Positions 35,813 through 44,552 of a stretch of DNA of 64,000 nt are shown here, in pieces. This DNA comes from an uncultured Nioella sp. (GTDB lineage Bacteria > Pseudomonadota > Alphaproteobacteria > Rhodobacterales > Rhodobacteraceae). The stretch covers positions 744,001 through 808,000 of the forward strand of contig CANLZL010000001.1 of assembly GCA_947495575.1 (NCBI GenBank), in the 5' to 3' direction. The position numbers and the translations under genes are program-made. Each line of letters begins with the position of its first letter. The first letter of the stretch is position 1. The notes beneath the pieces are model-generated. The model was given only the letters and a program-made list of their open reading frames with translations. It was not told the DNA's origin and did no database searches.

Positions 35813-37075
35813 ATGCGTCGAGTTGTTGTAACAGGCCTTGGAATGGTTTCACCGCTGGCTTGCGGGATCGAAGAAAGCTGGAGCCGCCTGTTGGACGGCC
35901 AGTCAGGTGCTGGAACCATCACCAAATTCGATGCCTCACATCTGACCACGACCTATGCGTGCGAGGTGCCTTATGGCGATGGCAGCGATGGCACCTTTAA
36001 CCCAGATGACTGGATGGCACCCAAAGATCGGCGTAAGGTCGATGACTTCATTCTGTACGGTATGGCCGCAGCACAACAGGCTGTTGAAGACGCTGGATGG
36101 ACGCCTGAAGATGAAGAAAGCCTGCTGAGGACCGGTGTGATGATCGGTTCGGGTATTGGTGGGTTGAGCTCGATCGCGGATACGGCGATCTTGCTGAAGG
36201 AAAAGGGCCCCCGCCGGGTTTCTCCCTTCTTTATTCCAGGCTCTCTGATCAACCTGATCTCAGGACAGGTGTCGATCAGATATGGTTTCAAAGGCCCGAA
36301 CCACGCCGTTGTGACCGCTTGTTCCACAGGTGCGCATGCCATCGGTGATGCCTCGCGGCTCATTCAATTGGGCGACGCGGATGTGATGGTTGCAGGCGGT
36401 GCGGAAGCGGCGATTTGCGAAATCGGAATTGCCGGGTTTAATGCCTGCAAAGCGCTGAGCACCAAGCGTGCAGATGAGCCTGAGAAGGCCAGCCGTCCTT
36501 ATGACAATGACCGCGATGGGTTTGTCATGGGCGAAGGCGCGGGCATTGTGGTTTTGGAAGAATACGAGCACGCGAAGGCGCGCGGGGCCAAGATCTATGC
36601 CGAGATCCTTGGCTATGGCCTGTCGGGCGATGCTTATCACATTACAGCCCCTTCTGAGGATGGAGATGGCGGGTACCGTGCAATGGAAGCAGCACTCAAC
36701 CGGGCCGGGCTGAAGCCTGCGGATGTAGATTATATCAATGCGCATGGCACATCGACCATGGCCGATACGATCGAATTGGGCGCCGTAGAGCGACTGATGG
36801 GCGATGCCGCGTCATCTGCAACGATGTCGTCGACGAAATCGTCCATTGGTCACCTTCTGGGTGCTGCCGGATCGGTTGAAGCGATTTTCGCGATCCTTGC
36901 CATTCGGGATCAAGTGGCGCCACCGACCATCAACTTGGACAATCCGGCCGTTGAGCCGAAGCTGAGCTTGGCGGCTAATGCAAAGGAAGAGCGTGAGATC
37001 AATGTCGCGCTGTCCAACAGCTTTGGATTTGGCGGCACCAATGCCTGCCTTGTCATGGGTAAGGTCACCGACTGA
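35813..37075 (+). CDS. fabF: 3-oxoacyl-ACP synthase II
   Basis: Condensing enzyme for fatty-acid elongation, 420 residues. The Cys-His-His triad is visible: Cys170 in VTACSTGAHAIG, His311 in INAHGTSTMADTIE and His347 in KSSIGHLLGAAGSVE. It starts MRRVVVTGLGMVSPLACG and ends NSFGFGGTNACLVMG. The ATG at 35813 follows GCAGGAG; an upstream in-frame extension is not conserved. The stop overlaps the mltG start by one base. Confidence 0.97.
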   Translation: MRRVVVTGLGMVSPLACGIEESWSRLLDGQSGAGTITKFDASHLTTTYACEVPYGDGSDGTFNPDDWMAPKDRRKVDDFILYGMAAAQQAVEDAGWTPEDEESLLRTGVMIGSGIGGLSSIADTAILLKEKGPRRVSPFFIPGSLINLISGQVSIRYGFKGPNHAVVTACSTGAHAIGDASRLIQLGDADVMVAGGAEAAICEIGIAGFNACKALSTKRADEPEKASRPYDNDRDGFVMGEGAGIVVLEEYEHAKARGAKIYAEILGYGLSGDAYHITAPSEDGDGGYRAMEAALNRAGLKPADVDYINAHGTSTMADTIELGAVERLMGDAASSATMSSTKSSIGHLLGAAGSVEAIFAILAIRDQVAPPTINLDNPAVEPKLSLAANAKEEREINVALSNSFGFGGTNACLVMGKVTD

Positions 37076-38241
37076 TGTGGAAACATGTTGCTGCCAACGG
37101 GTTTAGCCTGCTGATTGTGGGCTTTATCGCCTTTGCCGGCGCTGTTGCCTGGGGGCAGAGGCAATATGTGGAAGAGGGGCCGCTGGCTGCGGCCACCTAT
37201 TTCGAAGTGCCACGTGGCGCGACTTTGACAGCCGTTTCGGAAAACCTGGCAGAGGCCGGGATTATCGAGAACGCCACCATCTTTCGCCTCGGCGCGCGCT
37301 ACACTGAGCGTCAGGATGATCTGCGGTTCGGAAATTATGAAATCCCTGCAGGTATTTCGATGGATGCGCTGATGGAGCTTCTCAGCTCAGGGGCGCCTTC
37401 GACATTCCGATACACGGCCACTTACGTCATCCGCGGGCAGGGCAATGGTGAGATGCGCCTGCGGGAGCGGATCCCCGGAACGGGAGATCTGCAAGAGCTT
37501 GCTACTTTTGGATCAGATGAGGAGATTCCTGCGGAATACACAGCCCTCGTTGAGGCCGGAACGCCGATTGTCTATCGCGTGTCGGTGCCTGAAGGGTTGA
37601 CGGTCTGGCAGATTGTCGAAGGGATGCGTGGTGCGGATTTCCTTGCGGATGACGTGTCCGATTTGCCCGCTGAGGGCACATTGGCGCCAGACACCTATGA
37701 AGTTGAACGCGGCACAGCGATTTCAACGATTCTGGCCGATATGGAAGAAGCCCAGACCGAAATTCTGGTTGCGGCTTGGGCCGGGCGGGCCGATGATCTT
37801 CCGTTTGAAAGCGTGGGTGAGGCGCTGGTTCTGGCGTCGATCATCGAAAAGGAAACTGGGGTCAGTTCAGAACGTGAACAGGTTGCGGGCGTATTTGTGA
37901 ACCGGTTGGAACAGGGCATCCGTCTGCAAACCGACCCGACGATCATTTATGGCGAATCTGAAGGGCGTGGGTTCCTGGGCCGCGGGATTCGCCAAAGTGA
38001 GATCGAAAACGCGAATAACCCGTGGAACACGTACCGGATTGATGGTTTGCCCCCCTCCCCGATTGCCAATCCCGGTCGCGCCGCGATTGAAGCGGCAGTT
38101 AACCCGGCCGACACAGATTTTATATTCTTTGTTGCTGACGGATCTGGCGGGCATTCCTTTGCGGTTACGCTGGAGGAGCACAATCGCAATGTTGCGGCTT
38201 GGCGCCGTATCGAGGCAGAACGCGCAGCCCAGGAAAACTAG
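37075..38241 (+). CDS. mltG: Endolytic murein transglycosylase
   Basis: Inner-membrane enzyme that cuts nascent glycan strands. The 388-residue protein has an N-terminal transmembrane helix (about residues 5-27), a LysM-like part (FEVPRGATLTAVSENLAEAGII, core GATLTAVSENLAEAG) and the YceG catalytic domain. ASIIEKETG carries the catalytic Glu, and VFVNRLEQGIRLQTDPTIIYG and NTYRIDGLPPSPIANPG follow. The start shares a base with the fabF stop (TGATG), so the two are coupled. Confidence 0.95.
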   Translation: MWKHVAANGFSLLIVGFIAFAGAVAWGQRQYVEEGPLAAATYFEVPRGATLTAVSENLAEAGIIENATIFRLGARYTERQDDLRFGNYEIPAGISMDALMELLSSGAPSTFRYTATYVIRGQGNGEMRLRERIPGTGDLQELATFGSDEEIPAEYTALVEAGTPIVYRVSVPEGLTVWQIVEGMRGADFLADDVSDLPAEGTLAPDTYEVERGTAISTILADMEEAQTEILVAAWAGRADDLPFESVGEALVLASIIEKETGVSSEREQVAGVFVNRLEQGIRLQTDPTIIYGESEGRGFLGRGIRQSEIENANNPWNTYRIDGLPPSPIANPGRAAIEAAVNPADTDFIFFVADGSGGHSFAVTLEEHNRNVAAWRRIEAERAAQEN

Positions 38242-38327
38242 GGGTTTCGCAACGCATTTGCGCGGTGATCCGAACAGAAGACTATTTGTTTTGAACGGTC
38301 TGGGAACCAACCGAGAGACGCATTGGG

Positions 38328-38414
38328 TTAATGAAGCGTTATCGCGAATTTGTTGCGTTAACCATTTGAAAACAATAAATTTATTGACTTAGCGAACGGT
38401 CTCTGGCATACCTT
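38328..38414 (+). promoter_or_regulatory. Candidate GTA promoter region with CtrA-like half-sites
   Basis: TTAA-TGAAGCG-TTAT (38328-38342) matches the CtrA consensus TTAA-N7-TTAA in seven of eight positions. TTGACT (38384-38389) with CATACC 17 bp downstream is a possible promoter. The site lies 190 bp before the first GTA gene. CtrA is known to control GTA production in Rhodobacter, but direct binding here is inference. Confidence 0.35.
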
Positions 38415-38452
38415 ATGACAAGCTGGAAGAAGTGGGCAAACGGCCCCGGGGG

Positions 38453-38474
38453 TGACCTCGGAGGTCGTTTTTTC
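38453..38474 (+). other. Hairpin with T run in the GTA operon leader
   Basis: GACC-TCGGA-GGTC followed by GTTTTTT sits about 55 bases before the first GTA gene and downstream of the candidate promoter. It has the form of an intrinsic terminator placed in the leader, so it could be an attenuator, or simply end the mltG transcript. Confidence 0.4.
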
Positions 38475-38529
38475 GTTTCTCGCTCGTGCGGATTTTCATT
38501 TTAGAAAAAGCACGGGGGTTTCACATATT

Positions 38530-38874
38530 ATGACGGTGATTTCCAATGGGGACCTGGCACGGGCCGAATTGATTTTGGCACGCGCAATGAAGGCGTTTGA
38601 CGTTACTTTGGATGTTCTGGATCAGGCGGTCGATCGCCTCAGGGCGGAAGAGGCGGTTGCGCCCAATGACATAAAAAAAGACCTGAAAGAAATGAACAGC
38701 GCCCTTTTGCTGGCGCTGAGCATGGAGGAGAAAGCACGTGCAACAGCAGGAGCAAGACCGGGCGCAAGCGATGGTGCGCTCGACCTCGACGCGGCAAAGG
38801 CTGAAATCGGGTGCCGATTGGCTTGCCTCAGAGCCGCAAGACGTGGCCGGGACCTTTCTGGAGGGCTTGAGTAG
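38530..38874 (+). CDS. GTA gene g1 product, probable small terminase subunit
   Basis: A 114-residue mostly helical protein (ARAELILARAMKAFDVTLDVLDQAVDRL, core LARAMKAFDVTLDVLDQAVD), in the position of RcGTA g1, which acts as small terminase. I rely on position, size and helix pattern rather than a strict motif. The ATG is the first that fits after the leader. Its 3' part overlaps the terminase gene by 137 bases in another frame, so the two are compactly packed and probably coupled. Confidence 0.72.
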   Translation: MTVISNGDLARAELILARAMKAFDVTLDVLDQAVDRLRAEEAVAPNDIKKDLKEMNSALLLALSMEEKARATAGARPGASDGALDLDAAKAEIGCRLACLRAARRGRDLSGGLE

Positions 38875-40144
38875 CGAGGCCTTGGCGGCTTTGCCGTGGA
38901 TCTTTGAATTCTGGGCATTGCCACATCAGTTGCCGCCTGAGGGACGGTGGCGGTCCTGGGTGATCCTGGGTGGTCGCGGCGCGGGGAAAACCCGCGCCGG
39001 GGCTGAATGGGTGCGCTCAATGGTCGAAGGGGCCACGGCCGAGGCACCGGGACAGGCGCGTCGGTTGGCCTTGGTTGGGGAAACCTATGATCAGGCTCTG
39101 GCGGTGATGGTGAAAGGCGAGAGCGGGATTTTGGCCTGCTCTCCGCCAGACCGGATGCCGCGTTGGGTGTCATCCGAGCGGTTGCTGATTTGGCCGAATG
39201 GGGCCGAGGCGCGGCTTTTCTCGGCCAATGATCCGGAGGCACTTCGCGGTCCGCAGTTTGATGCGGCCTGGGTAGATGAACTGGCGAAATGGCCGAAGGC
39301 GGAAGAGACCTGGGACATGCTGCAATTCGGGTTGCGACTGGGGGATCATCCCCAGCAATGCGTAACGACAACCCCTCGCAATGTCGCGGTCCTGAAAGAA
39401 TTGCTTGAGCGGCACAACACGGTGGTGACAAGCGCGCCCACTGAAGCCAATCGGGCCTACCTCGCGGACAGCTTCCTTGAAGACGTCCGCGAGCGGTATG
39501 GCAACACGCGCTTGGGTCGTCAGGAACTGGATGGGGAGTTTCTGGATGAAACAGAAGGCGCGCTATGGACGGCCTCGGCGCTAGATGGCGCGCGTGCCAA
39601 GACTGCGCCTGAAGGGGGCAGGGTGACTGTGGCGGTTGATCCACCGGTGACCGGGCATGCCGGTTCGGATGCCTGCGGGATCGTCGCTGTGGCCGTCGTG
39701 CAATCAGGGCCACCAAAGGATTGGTATGCGGTCGTGCTGGAGGACGCCTCGGTGCAGGGGGTCAGCGCAAACGGCTGGGCAGAACGGGCGGTGGCGACAT
39801 ATGAAAAATGGGGTGCTGACCGCATGGTGGCCGAGGTCAACCAAGGCGGTGATCTGGTCCTGGATGCGGTTCGCTTGGTCGATCCGCTGGTTAATGTCGG
39901 ATCGGTCAGGGCGTCGCGGGGAAAAGTGGCGCGGGCAGAGCCAGTGGCTGCGCTATATGAGCAAGGTCGTGTGCAGCATCTGGGGCGTTTTCCAGAGCTG
40001 GAAGATGAAATGTGCAGAATGACAATGACCGGTTTTCAAGGGCGCGGCAGCCCTGATCGGGTTGATGCATTGGTGTGGGCGTTGACCGATGGGATGATCG
40101 TTCCAGCTCGCCAGGTCGCGCGCCCGGCGATGCGGCAACTCTAA
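38738..40144 (+). CDS. GTA large terminase (DNA packaging ATPase/nuclease)
   Basis: A 468-residue TerL. Walker A is GGRGAGKTRAGAEW (about residues 78-91), Walker B is FDAAWVDELAKW, and TTTPRNVAVLKELL is the coupling motif. The C-terminal nuclease domain contains VTVAVDPPVTG and VDALVWALTDGMIV with acidic ligands. It drives headful packaging of host DNA in GTA particles. The GTG at 38738 follows GGAGGAG by 7 bases; an ATG 33 bases later is a weaker alternative. Confidence 0.92.
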   Translation: MQQQEQDRAQAMVRSTSTRQRLKSGADWLASEPQDVAGTFLEGLSSEALAALPWIFEFWALPHQLPPEGRWRSWVILGGRGAGKTRAGAEWVRSMVEGATAEAPGQARRLALVGETYDQALAVMVKGESGILACSPPDRMPRWVSSERLLIWPNGAEARLFSANDPEALRGPQFDAAWVDELAKWPKAEETWDMLQFGLRLGDHPQQCVTTTPRNVAVLKELLERHNTVVTSAPTEANRAYLADSFLEDVRERYGNTRLGRQELDGEFLDETEGALWTASALDGARAKTAPEGGRVTVAVDPPVTGHAGSDACGIVAVAVVQSGPPKDWYAVVLEDASVQGVSANGWAERAVATYEKWGADRMVAEVNQGGDLVLDAVRLVDPLVNVGSVRASRGKVARAEPVAALYEQGRVQHLGRFPELEDEMCRMTMTGFQGRGSPDRVDALVWALTDGMIVPARQVARPAMRQL

Positions 40145-40246
40145 GACAAATCAAACGTAACGAAGGGCATCAAATCCGCCCTTTTAAGGTGTCTTCGCAT
40201 GTCATGCAGGACGCCTTTTTTCGTCGAGAATTAAGGAGAGACGCGG

Positions 40247-41416
40247 ATGGTGTTAGATTTTTTGCGGAAACCTGATCCGGTTCCAGAGGCCAAGGCCTCG
40301 GCCACGGGAAAGGTTGTGTCATGGGGCAGCATGGGGCGCGTGGCATGGAGCCCGCGCGACACGGTTTCCCTGATGAAAACTGGGTTTTCCAGTAATCCGG
40401 TCGGCTTTCGCTCGGTCAAGCTGATCGCCGAAGCAGCCGCGGCCATGCCCATGGTGTGTCAGGACGTTGAACGTCGTTATGAAGCGCACCCGGTGCTTTC
40501 GTTGATGCGACGCCCCAATGGCGGGCAGGGCAGCGCCGAGTTTCTGGAGGCGCTGTTTGCGCAGCTCCTTCTGAGCGGGAACGGGTATGTTGAGGCGGTT
40601 AGCCCGGACGCGGCCTTGCCGATCGAATTGCATGTGCTGCGATCAGATCGGATGAGCCTTGTGCCGGGCGCCGACGGCTGGCCGGTGGCTTATGATTATA
40701 CGGTTGGGGCAAGGAAACATCACTTCAAAGTGCAGGGGCAAAGCCCGATCTGTCATATCAAGCTGTTCCACCCTCAAGATGACCATTACGGGTTGTCCCC
40801 CCTGCAAGCGGCGGCCAATGCGCTGGATGTGCATAATTCAGCGTCGCGTTGGTCAAAGGGGCTGCTGGACAATGCCGCGCGACCCTCTGGCGCGATTGTC
40901 TACCGTGGCGCCGATGGCGCCGGGTCGATGACGACCGATCAGTTTGAGAGGCTGCAAAGCGAGATGGAAATGCATCATCAGGGCGCCCGCAACGCGGGAC
41001 GACCGATGCTGCTTGAGGGTGGTTTGGATTGGAAACCGATGGGGTTCAGCCCCTCGGATATGGAGTTCCACAAAACCAAGGACGCGGCTGCACGTGATAT
41101 CGCACTGGCCTTTGGCGTGCCTCCGATGTTGCTGGGTATCCCCGGCGATGCGACCTACGCCAATTATGCAGAAGCAAATCGAGCCTTTTATCGCCTGACC
41201 GTGTTGCCATTGGCACAGAAGGTTTTGGCATCACTTTCCCATTGGTTGGCTGGGTATTCGGGGGAGGTGGTGACGCTGAGGCCCGATCTTGATCAAGTTC
41301 CTGCCCTGGCGACAGAACGGGACGCACAATGGCGTCGTGTGGCCGACGCTGAGTTTCTGACCGCCGCCGAAAAACGAGCGATGTTGGGTTTGCCCCGATT
41401 GGCGGAGGATGAATGA
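40247..41416 (+). CDS. GTA portal protein (HK97 family)
   Basis: A 389-residue portal forming the DNA entry ring of the capsid. Typical segments: GFSSNPVGFRSVKLIAEAAAAMP, LLLSGNGYVEAV, GLSPLQAAANALDVHNSASRW (core GLSPLQAAANAL), and KDAAARDIALAFGVPPMLLGIPGDATYANYAEANRAF, with core ALAFGVPPMLLGIPGD. The ATG follows AAGGAGAG. It overlaps the next gene by 4 bases. Confidence 0.93.
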   Translation: MVLDFLRKPDPVPEAKASATGKVVSWGSMGRVAWSPRDTVSLMKTGFSSNPVGFRSVKLIAEAAAAMPMVCQDVERRYEAHPVLSLMRRPNGGQGSAEFLEALFAQLLLSGNGYVEAVSPDAALPIELHVLRSDRMSLVPGADGWPVAYDYTVGARKHHFKVQGQSPICHIKLFHPQDDHYGLSPLQAAANALDVHNSASRWSKGLLDNAARPSGAIVYRGADGAGSMTTDQFERLQSEMEMHHQGARNAGRPMLLEGGLDWKPMGFSPSDMEFHKTKDAAARDIALAFGVPPMLLGIPGDATYANYAEANRAFYRLTVLPLAQKVLASLSHWLAGYSGEVVTLRPDLDQVPALATERDAQWRRVADAEFLTAAEKRAMLGLPRLAEDE

Positions 41417-41658
41417 GCGGGCGAGAGGCCACAGGCTCGCGGTTTCTATACGACCCGTTCGACGCGGCCAAGGCGCAGATAGAGGCAAACGAACGGGTCT
41501 CGGAAGAGCGGTGGCAGGGATTGGAATTTCGGTTGAAGCAAATCGAAGTATCCCTTGATCGGTTGGAACGGCGGTTGTGGCTGGCTGTTTTCGGCGTTGT
41601 CAGCGTGGTTCTGGCACAAGGAATAAACGAGCTCATTCAAATTAGCTCTGGCGGATAG
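41413..41658 (+). CDS. GTA gene g3.5 product, small membrane protein
   Basis: An 81-residue protein with a coiled-coil-like stretch (ERWQGLEFRLKQIEVSLDRLERR, core LKQIEVSLDRLERRLW) and one C-terminal transmembrane segment (LAVFGVVSVVLAQGIN). Starts within the portal stop (ATGA overlap). It occupies the position of RcGTA orf g3.5; its role is not known to me. Confidence 0.75.
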   Translation: MSGREATGSRFLYDPFDAAKAQIEANERVSEERWQGLEFRLKQIEVSLDRLERRLWLAVFGVVSVVLAQGINELIQISSGG

Positions 41659-41667
41659 GAGATTGTA

Positions 41668-42228
41668 ATGAATGGATTTTCTGAAAACGGTCTGGAGACT
41701 AAATTCTGCAGTTTTGACACCGCTCTGGCTGTGCGTGACGGGCACGTAATCGAAGGTTATGCCAGCCTGTTTAACGCCTGCGACCAAGGCGGGGATGTCG
41801 TGCAAAAAGGTGCCTATGCGCGCAGCCTGAAAGGGCTGGATGCGACCGGGCGCAATGTCAAAATGCTGTGGCAGCATGACCCCGCACAGCCAATCGGCAT
41901 TTGGGATGAAGTGCGCGAGGATGCCAAAGGGCTCTGGGTCAAGGGGCGGATTTTGGACAGCGTTGAAAAGGGCCGCGAAGCAGTGGCGTTGATTGGTGCA
42001 GGGGCGATTGACGGGCTTTCCATCGGCTATCGTACAATTCGGGCAAGCAAGACGGATAAGGGGCAACGGCTCCTCAACGAAGTGGAGCTTTGGGAGGTGT
42101 CCTTGGTGACGTTCCCTATGCTGCCGCAAGCGCGGGTGGATGCCGCTGGCCAAGAGGCCAAGAGCGACTTCCTGCATGAACTGGCGACGGTGTTTCAAGA
42201 CGCCCGCCGCAAAATGGCGGCGCGTTAA
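41668..42228 (+). CDS. GTA prohead protease (HK97 family)
   Basis: A 186-residue serine protease that matures the capsid. Motifs: EGYASLFNACDQGGDVVQKGAY, VKMLWQHDPAQPIGIWDE (catalytic His), and GLSIGYRTI with the catalytic Ser. ELWEVSLVTFPMLPQA follows. GATAGGAG precedes the ATG. It lies directly before the capsid gene, as in HK97-like systems. Confidence 0.93.
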   Translation: MNGFSENGLETKFCSFDTALAVRDGHVIEGYASLFNACDQGGDVVQKGAYARSLKGLDATGRNVKMLWQHDPAQPIGIWDEVREDAKGLWVKGRILDSVEKGREAVALIGAGAIDGLSIGYRTIRASKTDKGQRLLNEVELWEVSLVTFPMLPQARVDAAGQEAKSDFLHELATVFQDARRKMAAR

Positions 42229-42260
42229 GGCCCGCAAAAACCACACATAATCAGGACGAC

Positions 42261-43466
42261 ATGATGACCGAGACTGAGATCAAGTCTTCGGACGGTTTCG
42301 CTGTGCCCAAAGGCCAGGACGCCACTTCCGAAGTAAAAACTGCGTTGGCAGGATTTTTGAGTGAATTCAGCCAGTTCCAGGACGAAATGACCACAAAATT
42401 TGCAAAACAGGACGACCGTATCGCCATGCTGAACACCAAAACCATGACCCATCTACGCCCCGCGCTTTGTGCCGAGACAGAAACCGGCGCTCCACATAAG
42501 AAAGCCATGAGCGCGTATTTGCGTACCGGTGATGACGACGCGTTGCGCGGGATCGAACTGGACGGCAAATCGCTGAACACCGCCGTAAATGCCGAAGGTG
42601 GTTACCTCGTTGACCCGCAAACCTCCGAGATGATCCAAGGCGTTCTGCGTGGGTCTTCTTCGCTGCGGTCCATCGCAAATGTTGTCAACGTAGAGGCAAC
42701 GTCGTTTGACGTGCTGGTGGATCACACAGATATCGGCGCGGGATGGGCGGACGAGACTTCTGCCGCTGCGGAAACCGGCACGCCCTCTATTGATCGCATT
42801 GCAATCCCTTTGCATGAACTATCGGCCCTTCCGAAGGCCTCTCAACGGCTGCTGGACGATACTGCTTTTGATATTGAGGGTTGGTTGGCCGGTCGCATTG
42901 CAGATAAGTTCAGCCGCGCGGAATCCAATGCCTTTATCTCGGGCGATGGGGTCGACAAGCCAACGGGCATGCTGACCCATCCGACGGTAGACAATGACAG
43001 CTGGACCTGGGGAAATATCGGCTACGTCGTGACCGGTGCGTCTGGTGACTTCGACGGCACCAATCCGGCGGATGCAATTGTGGATCTCGTCTATAGCCTG
43101 GGCGCCCGTTATCGCGCCGGTGCGACATTTGTGATGAATTCGAAAACCGCCGGCGCGGTGCGTAAAATGAAAGACGCCGATGGCCGGTTCCTCTGGTCGG
43201 ATGGTCTGGCGGCGGGTGAACCGGCGCGTTTGATGGGCTACCCGGTTCTGATTGCCGAGGATATGCCCGACATTGCGGCTGATGCCATGGCCATTGCCTT
43301 TGGTGACTTCAACGCTGGTTACACCATTGCAGAGCGGCCTGACCTGCGGGTGTTGCGTGACCCATTCTCGGCCAAGCCTCATGTCCTGTTCTATGCCACC
43401 AAGCGTGTTGGCGGTGACGTCAGTGACTTCGCGGCCATCAAGCTGTTGAAATTCGGCACCTCCTGA
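42261..43466 (+). CDS. GTA major capsid protein (HK97 fold)
   Basis: A 401-residue capsid precursor. The N-terminal ~95 residues are charged and helical (a scaffold-like delta domain that the protease would remove). The shell domain starts near LNTAVNAEGGYLVDPQTSEMI and includes ESNAFISGDGVDKPTGML, TFVMNSKTAGAVRKMKDADGRFL (core VMNSKTAGAVRKMKDADG), and IAFGDFNAGYTIAERPDLRVLRDPF near the end. Two adjacent ATGs exist. A large hairpin follows the stop codon. Confidence 0.95.
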   Translation: MMTETEIKSSDGFAVPKGQDATSEVKTALAGFLSEFSQFQDEMTTKFAKQDDRIAMLNTKTMTHLRPALCAETETGAPHKKAMSAYLRTGDDDALRGIELDGKSLNTAVNAEGGYLVDPQTSEMIQGVLRGSSSLRSIANVVNVEATSFDVLVDHTDIGAGWADETSAAAETGTPSIDRIAIPLHELSALPKASQRLLDDTAFDIEGWLAGRIADKFSRAESNAFISGDGVDKPTGMLTHPTVDNDSWTWGNIGYVVTGASGDFDGTNPADAIVDLVYSLGARYRAGATFVMNSKTAGAVRKMKDADGRFLWSDGLAAGEPARLMGYPVLIAEDMPDIAADAMAIAFGDFNAGYTIAERPDLRVLRDPFSAKPHVLFYATKRVGGDVSDFAAIKLLKFGTS

Positions 43467-43491
43467 TCTCCTCTTACTGAGGCATGCGATG

Positions 43492-43532
43492 CCCGCTCCC
43501 GGGGGAACTCACGGGTCCCCGGGGGACGGGCG
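43492..43532 (+). other. Large inverted repeat after the GTA capsid gene
   Basis: A 16-base arm (43492-43507) and its near-perfect complement (43517-43532) with a 9-base loop lie 26 bases after the capsid stop codon. The GC-rich stem has no T run, so it is more likely to stabilise or process mRNA, setting high capsid yield, than to terminate. It fills most of the only long gap inside the GTA cluster. Confidence 0.6.
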
Positions 43533-43641
43533 GCATGGGCGGGCCTTTGCGGCCTCCAGCCATATTGTCCTCCGCCCGAGCGGTGCGGGGTTCGCCCATG
43601 TCCACAAACCCTGAGGCAGTCCAATGCGGAGAAAACAAAAC

Positions 43642-44226
43642 ATGATGATGGTCGAAATGTCCTCGGTATCCAGTGTCCTTTTGCCGGTAACCGAGCTGAC
43701 CGATCACCTGCGCCTGTCGTCGGGCTTTGCCGATGACGGCAGCCAAGATGCGCAGCTGGAAAGCTGCTTGCGGGCGGCGCTGGCAGCCATTGAGGCAAGG
43801 ATCGGAAAAGCGCTTTTTCAACGTGGGTTCAGCTGGCACCTGAGCCATTGGCAATGTCCGACGGAACAGGTTCTGCCGGTCGCACCCGTCCAATCGATTG
43901 AAACGGTCAAGGTGGTGACGCGCGGTGGCACAGAGCAGGTCCTGGACAGCGGAGCTTATTCGTTGCGAAAGGACGGCCACCGCCCTGCGATTGAGGCGGT
44001 CGGCACATTGCCAAATCCCAGCCGTGGAGGCTCGATCGAAATAGAGTTTACCGCCGGGTACGGAGCGGATTGGCACGGCATCCCGGCTGATCTGCGCCAG
44101 GCGGTTTTGATTCAGGCGGGCGAGATTTACGAGGCGCAGGGGCCGGGCGATGCGGGCATCGCGGTTGGCGTTGCCGTGCTGATCGAGCCCTATCGGCAAG
44201 TTCGGATCGGGGGGATTGGCGGATGA
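43642..44226 (+). CDS. GTA head-tail connector (g6, phi-E125 gp8-like)
   Basis: A ~194-residue connector (adaptor) protein. It begins VLLPVTELTDHLRLSSGFAD, has CLRAALAAIEARIGKALFQR helices, IEIEFTAGYGADWHGIPADLRQAVLIQAGEIYE (core FTAGYGADWHGIPADLRQAV), and ends VLIEPYRQVRIGG. Three clustered ATGs (43642-43650) follow GGAG; a further ATG at 43624 is possible. It overlaps g7 by 4 bases. Confidence 0.88.
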   Translation: MMMVEMSSVSSVLLPVTELTDHLRLSSGFADDGSQDAQLESCLRAALAAIEARIGKALFQRGFSWHLSHWQCPTEQVLPVAPVQSIETVKVVTRGGTEQVLDSGAYSLRKDGHRPAIEAVGTLPNPSRGGSIEIEFTAGYGADWHGIPADLRQAVLIQAGEIYEAQGPGDAGIAVGVAVLIEPYRQVRIGGIGG

Positions 44227-44552
44227 CGAAACGTCCAACCTTGTCCCGTAAGCTGCTGCTGGAAAGCCCGGTGCGGGCTGCCGACGGCGCGGGTGGGTTC
44301 AGTGAAAGCTGGACGCCATTGGGTGCGATCTGGGCAGAGGTTCTGCCCCGCAGTGGCCGCGAAAACGGGGATCTGTCGAGGATCGGTCACAAGATCACCG
44401 TGCGGGCAGCGCCGCAAGGCGCGCCGTCGCGTCCCAAACCGACGCAACGGTTTCGCGATGGCACGCGCGTTTTCTCGATTGATGCTGTTACAGAGATGGA
44501 TGCCGATGCCCGGTTCCTGATCTGCACGACGACAGAGGAGGCCGGCGCATGA
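44223..44552 (+). CDS. GTA head closure / stopper protein (g7)
   Basis: A 109-residue protein of the phage head-tail adaptor type: PVRAADGAGGFSESWTPLGAIWAEVLPRSG and HKITVRAAPQGAPSRPKPTQRFRDGTRVFSIDAV, with core WTPLGAIWAEVLPRSG and FRDGTRVFSIDAV. It joins the connector to the tail. The 4-base overlaps on both sides show translational coupling. Confidence 0.88.
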   Translation: MTKRPTLSRKLLLESPVRAADGAGGFSESWTPLGAIWAEVLPRSGRENGDLSRIGHKITVRAAPQGAPSRPKPTQRFRDGTRVFSIDAVTEMDADARFLICTTTEEAGA

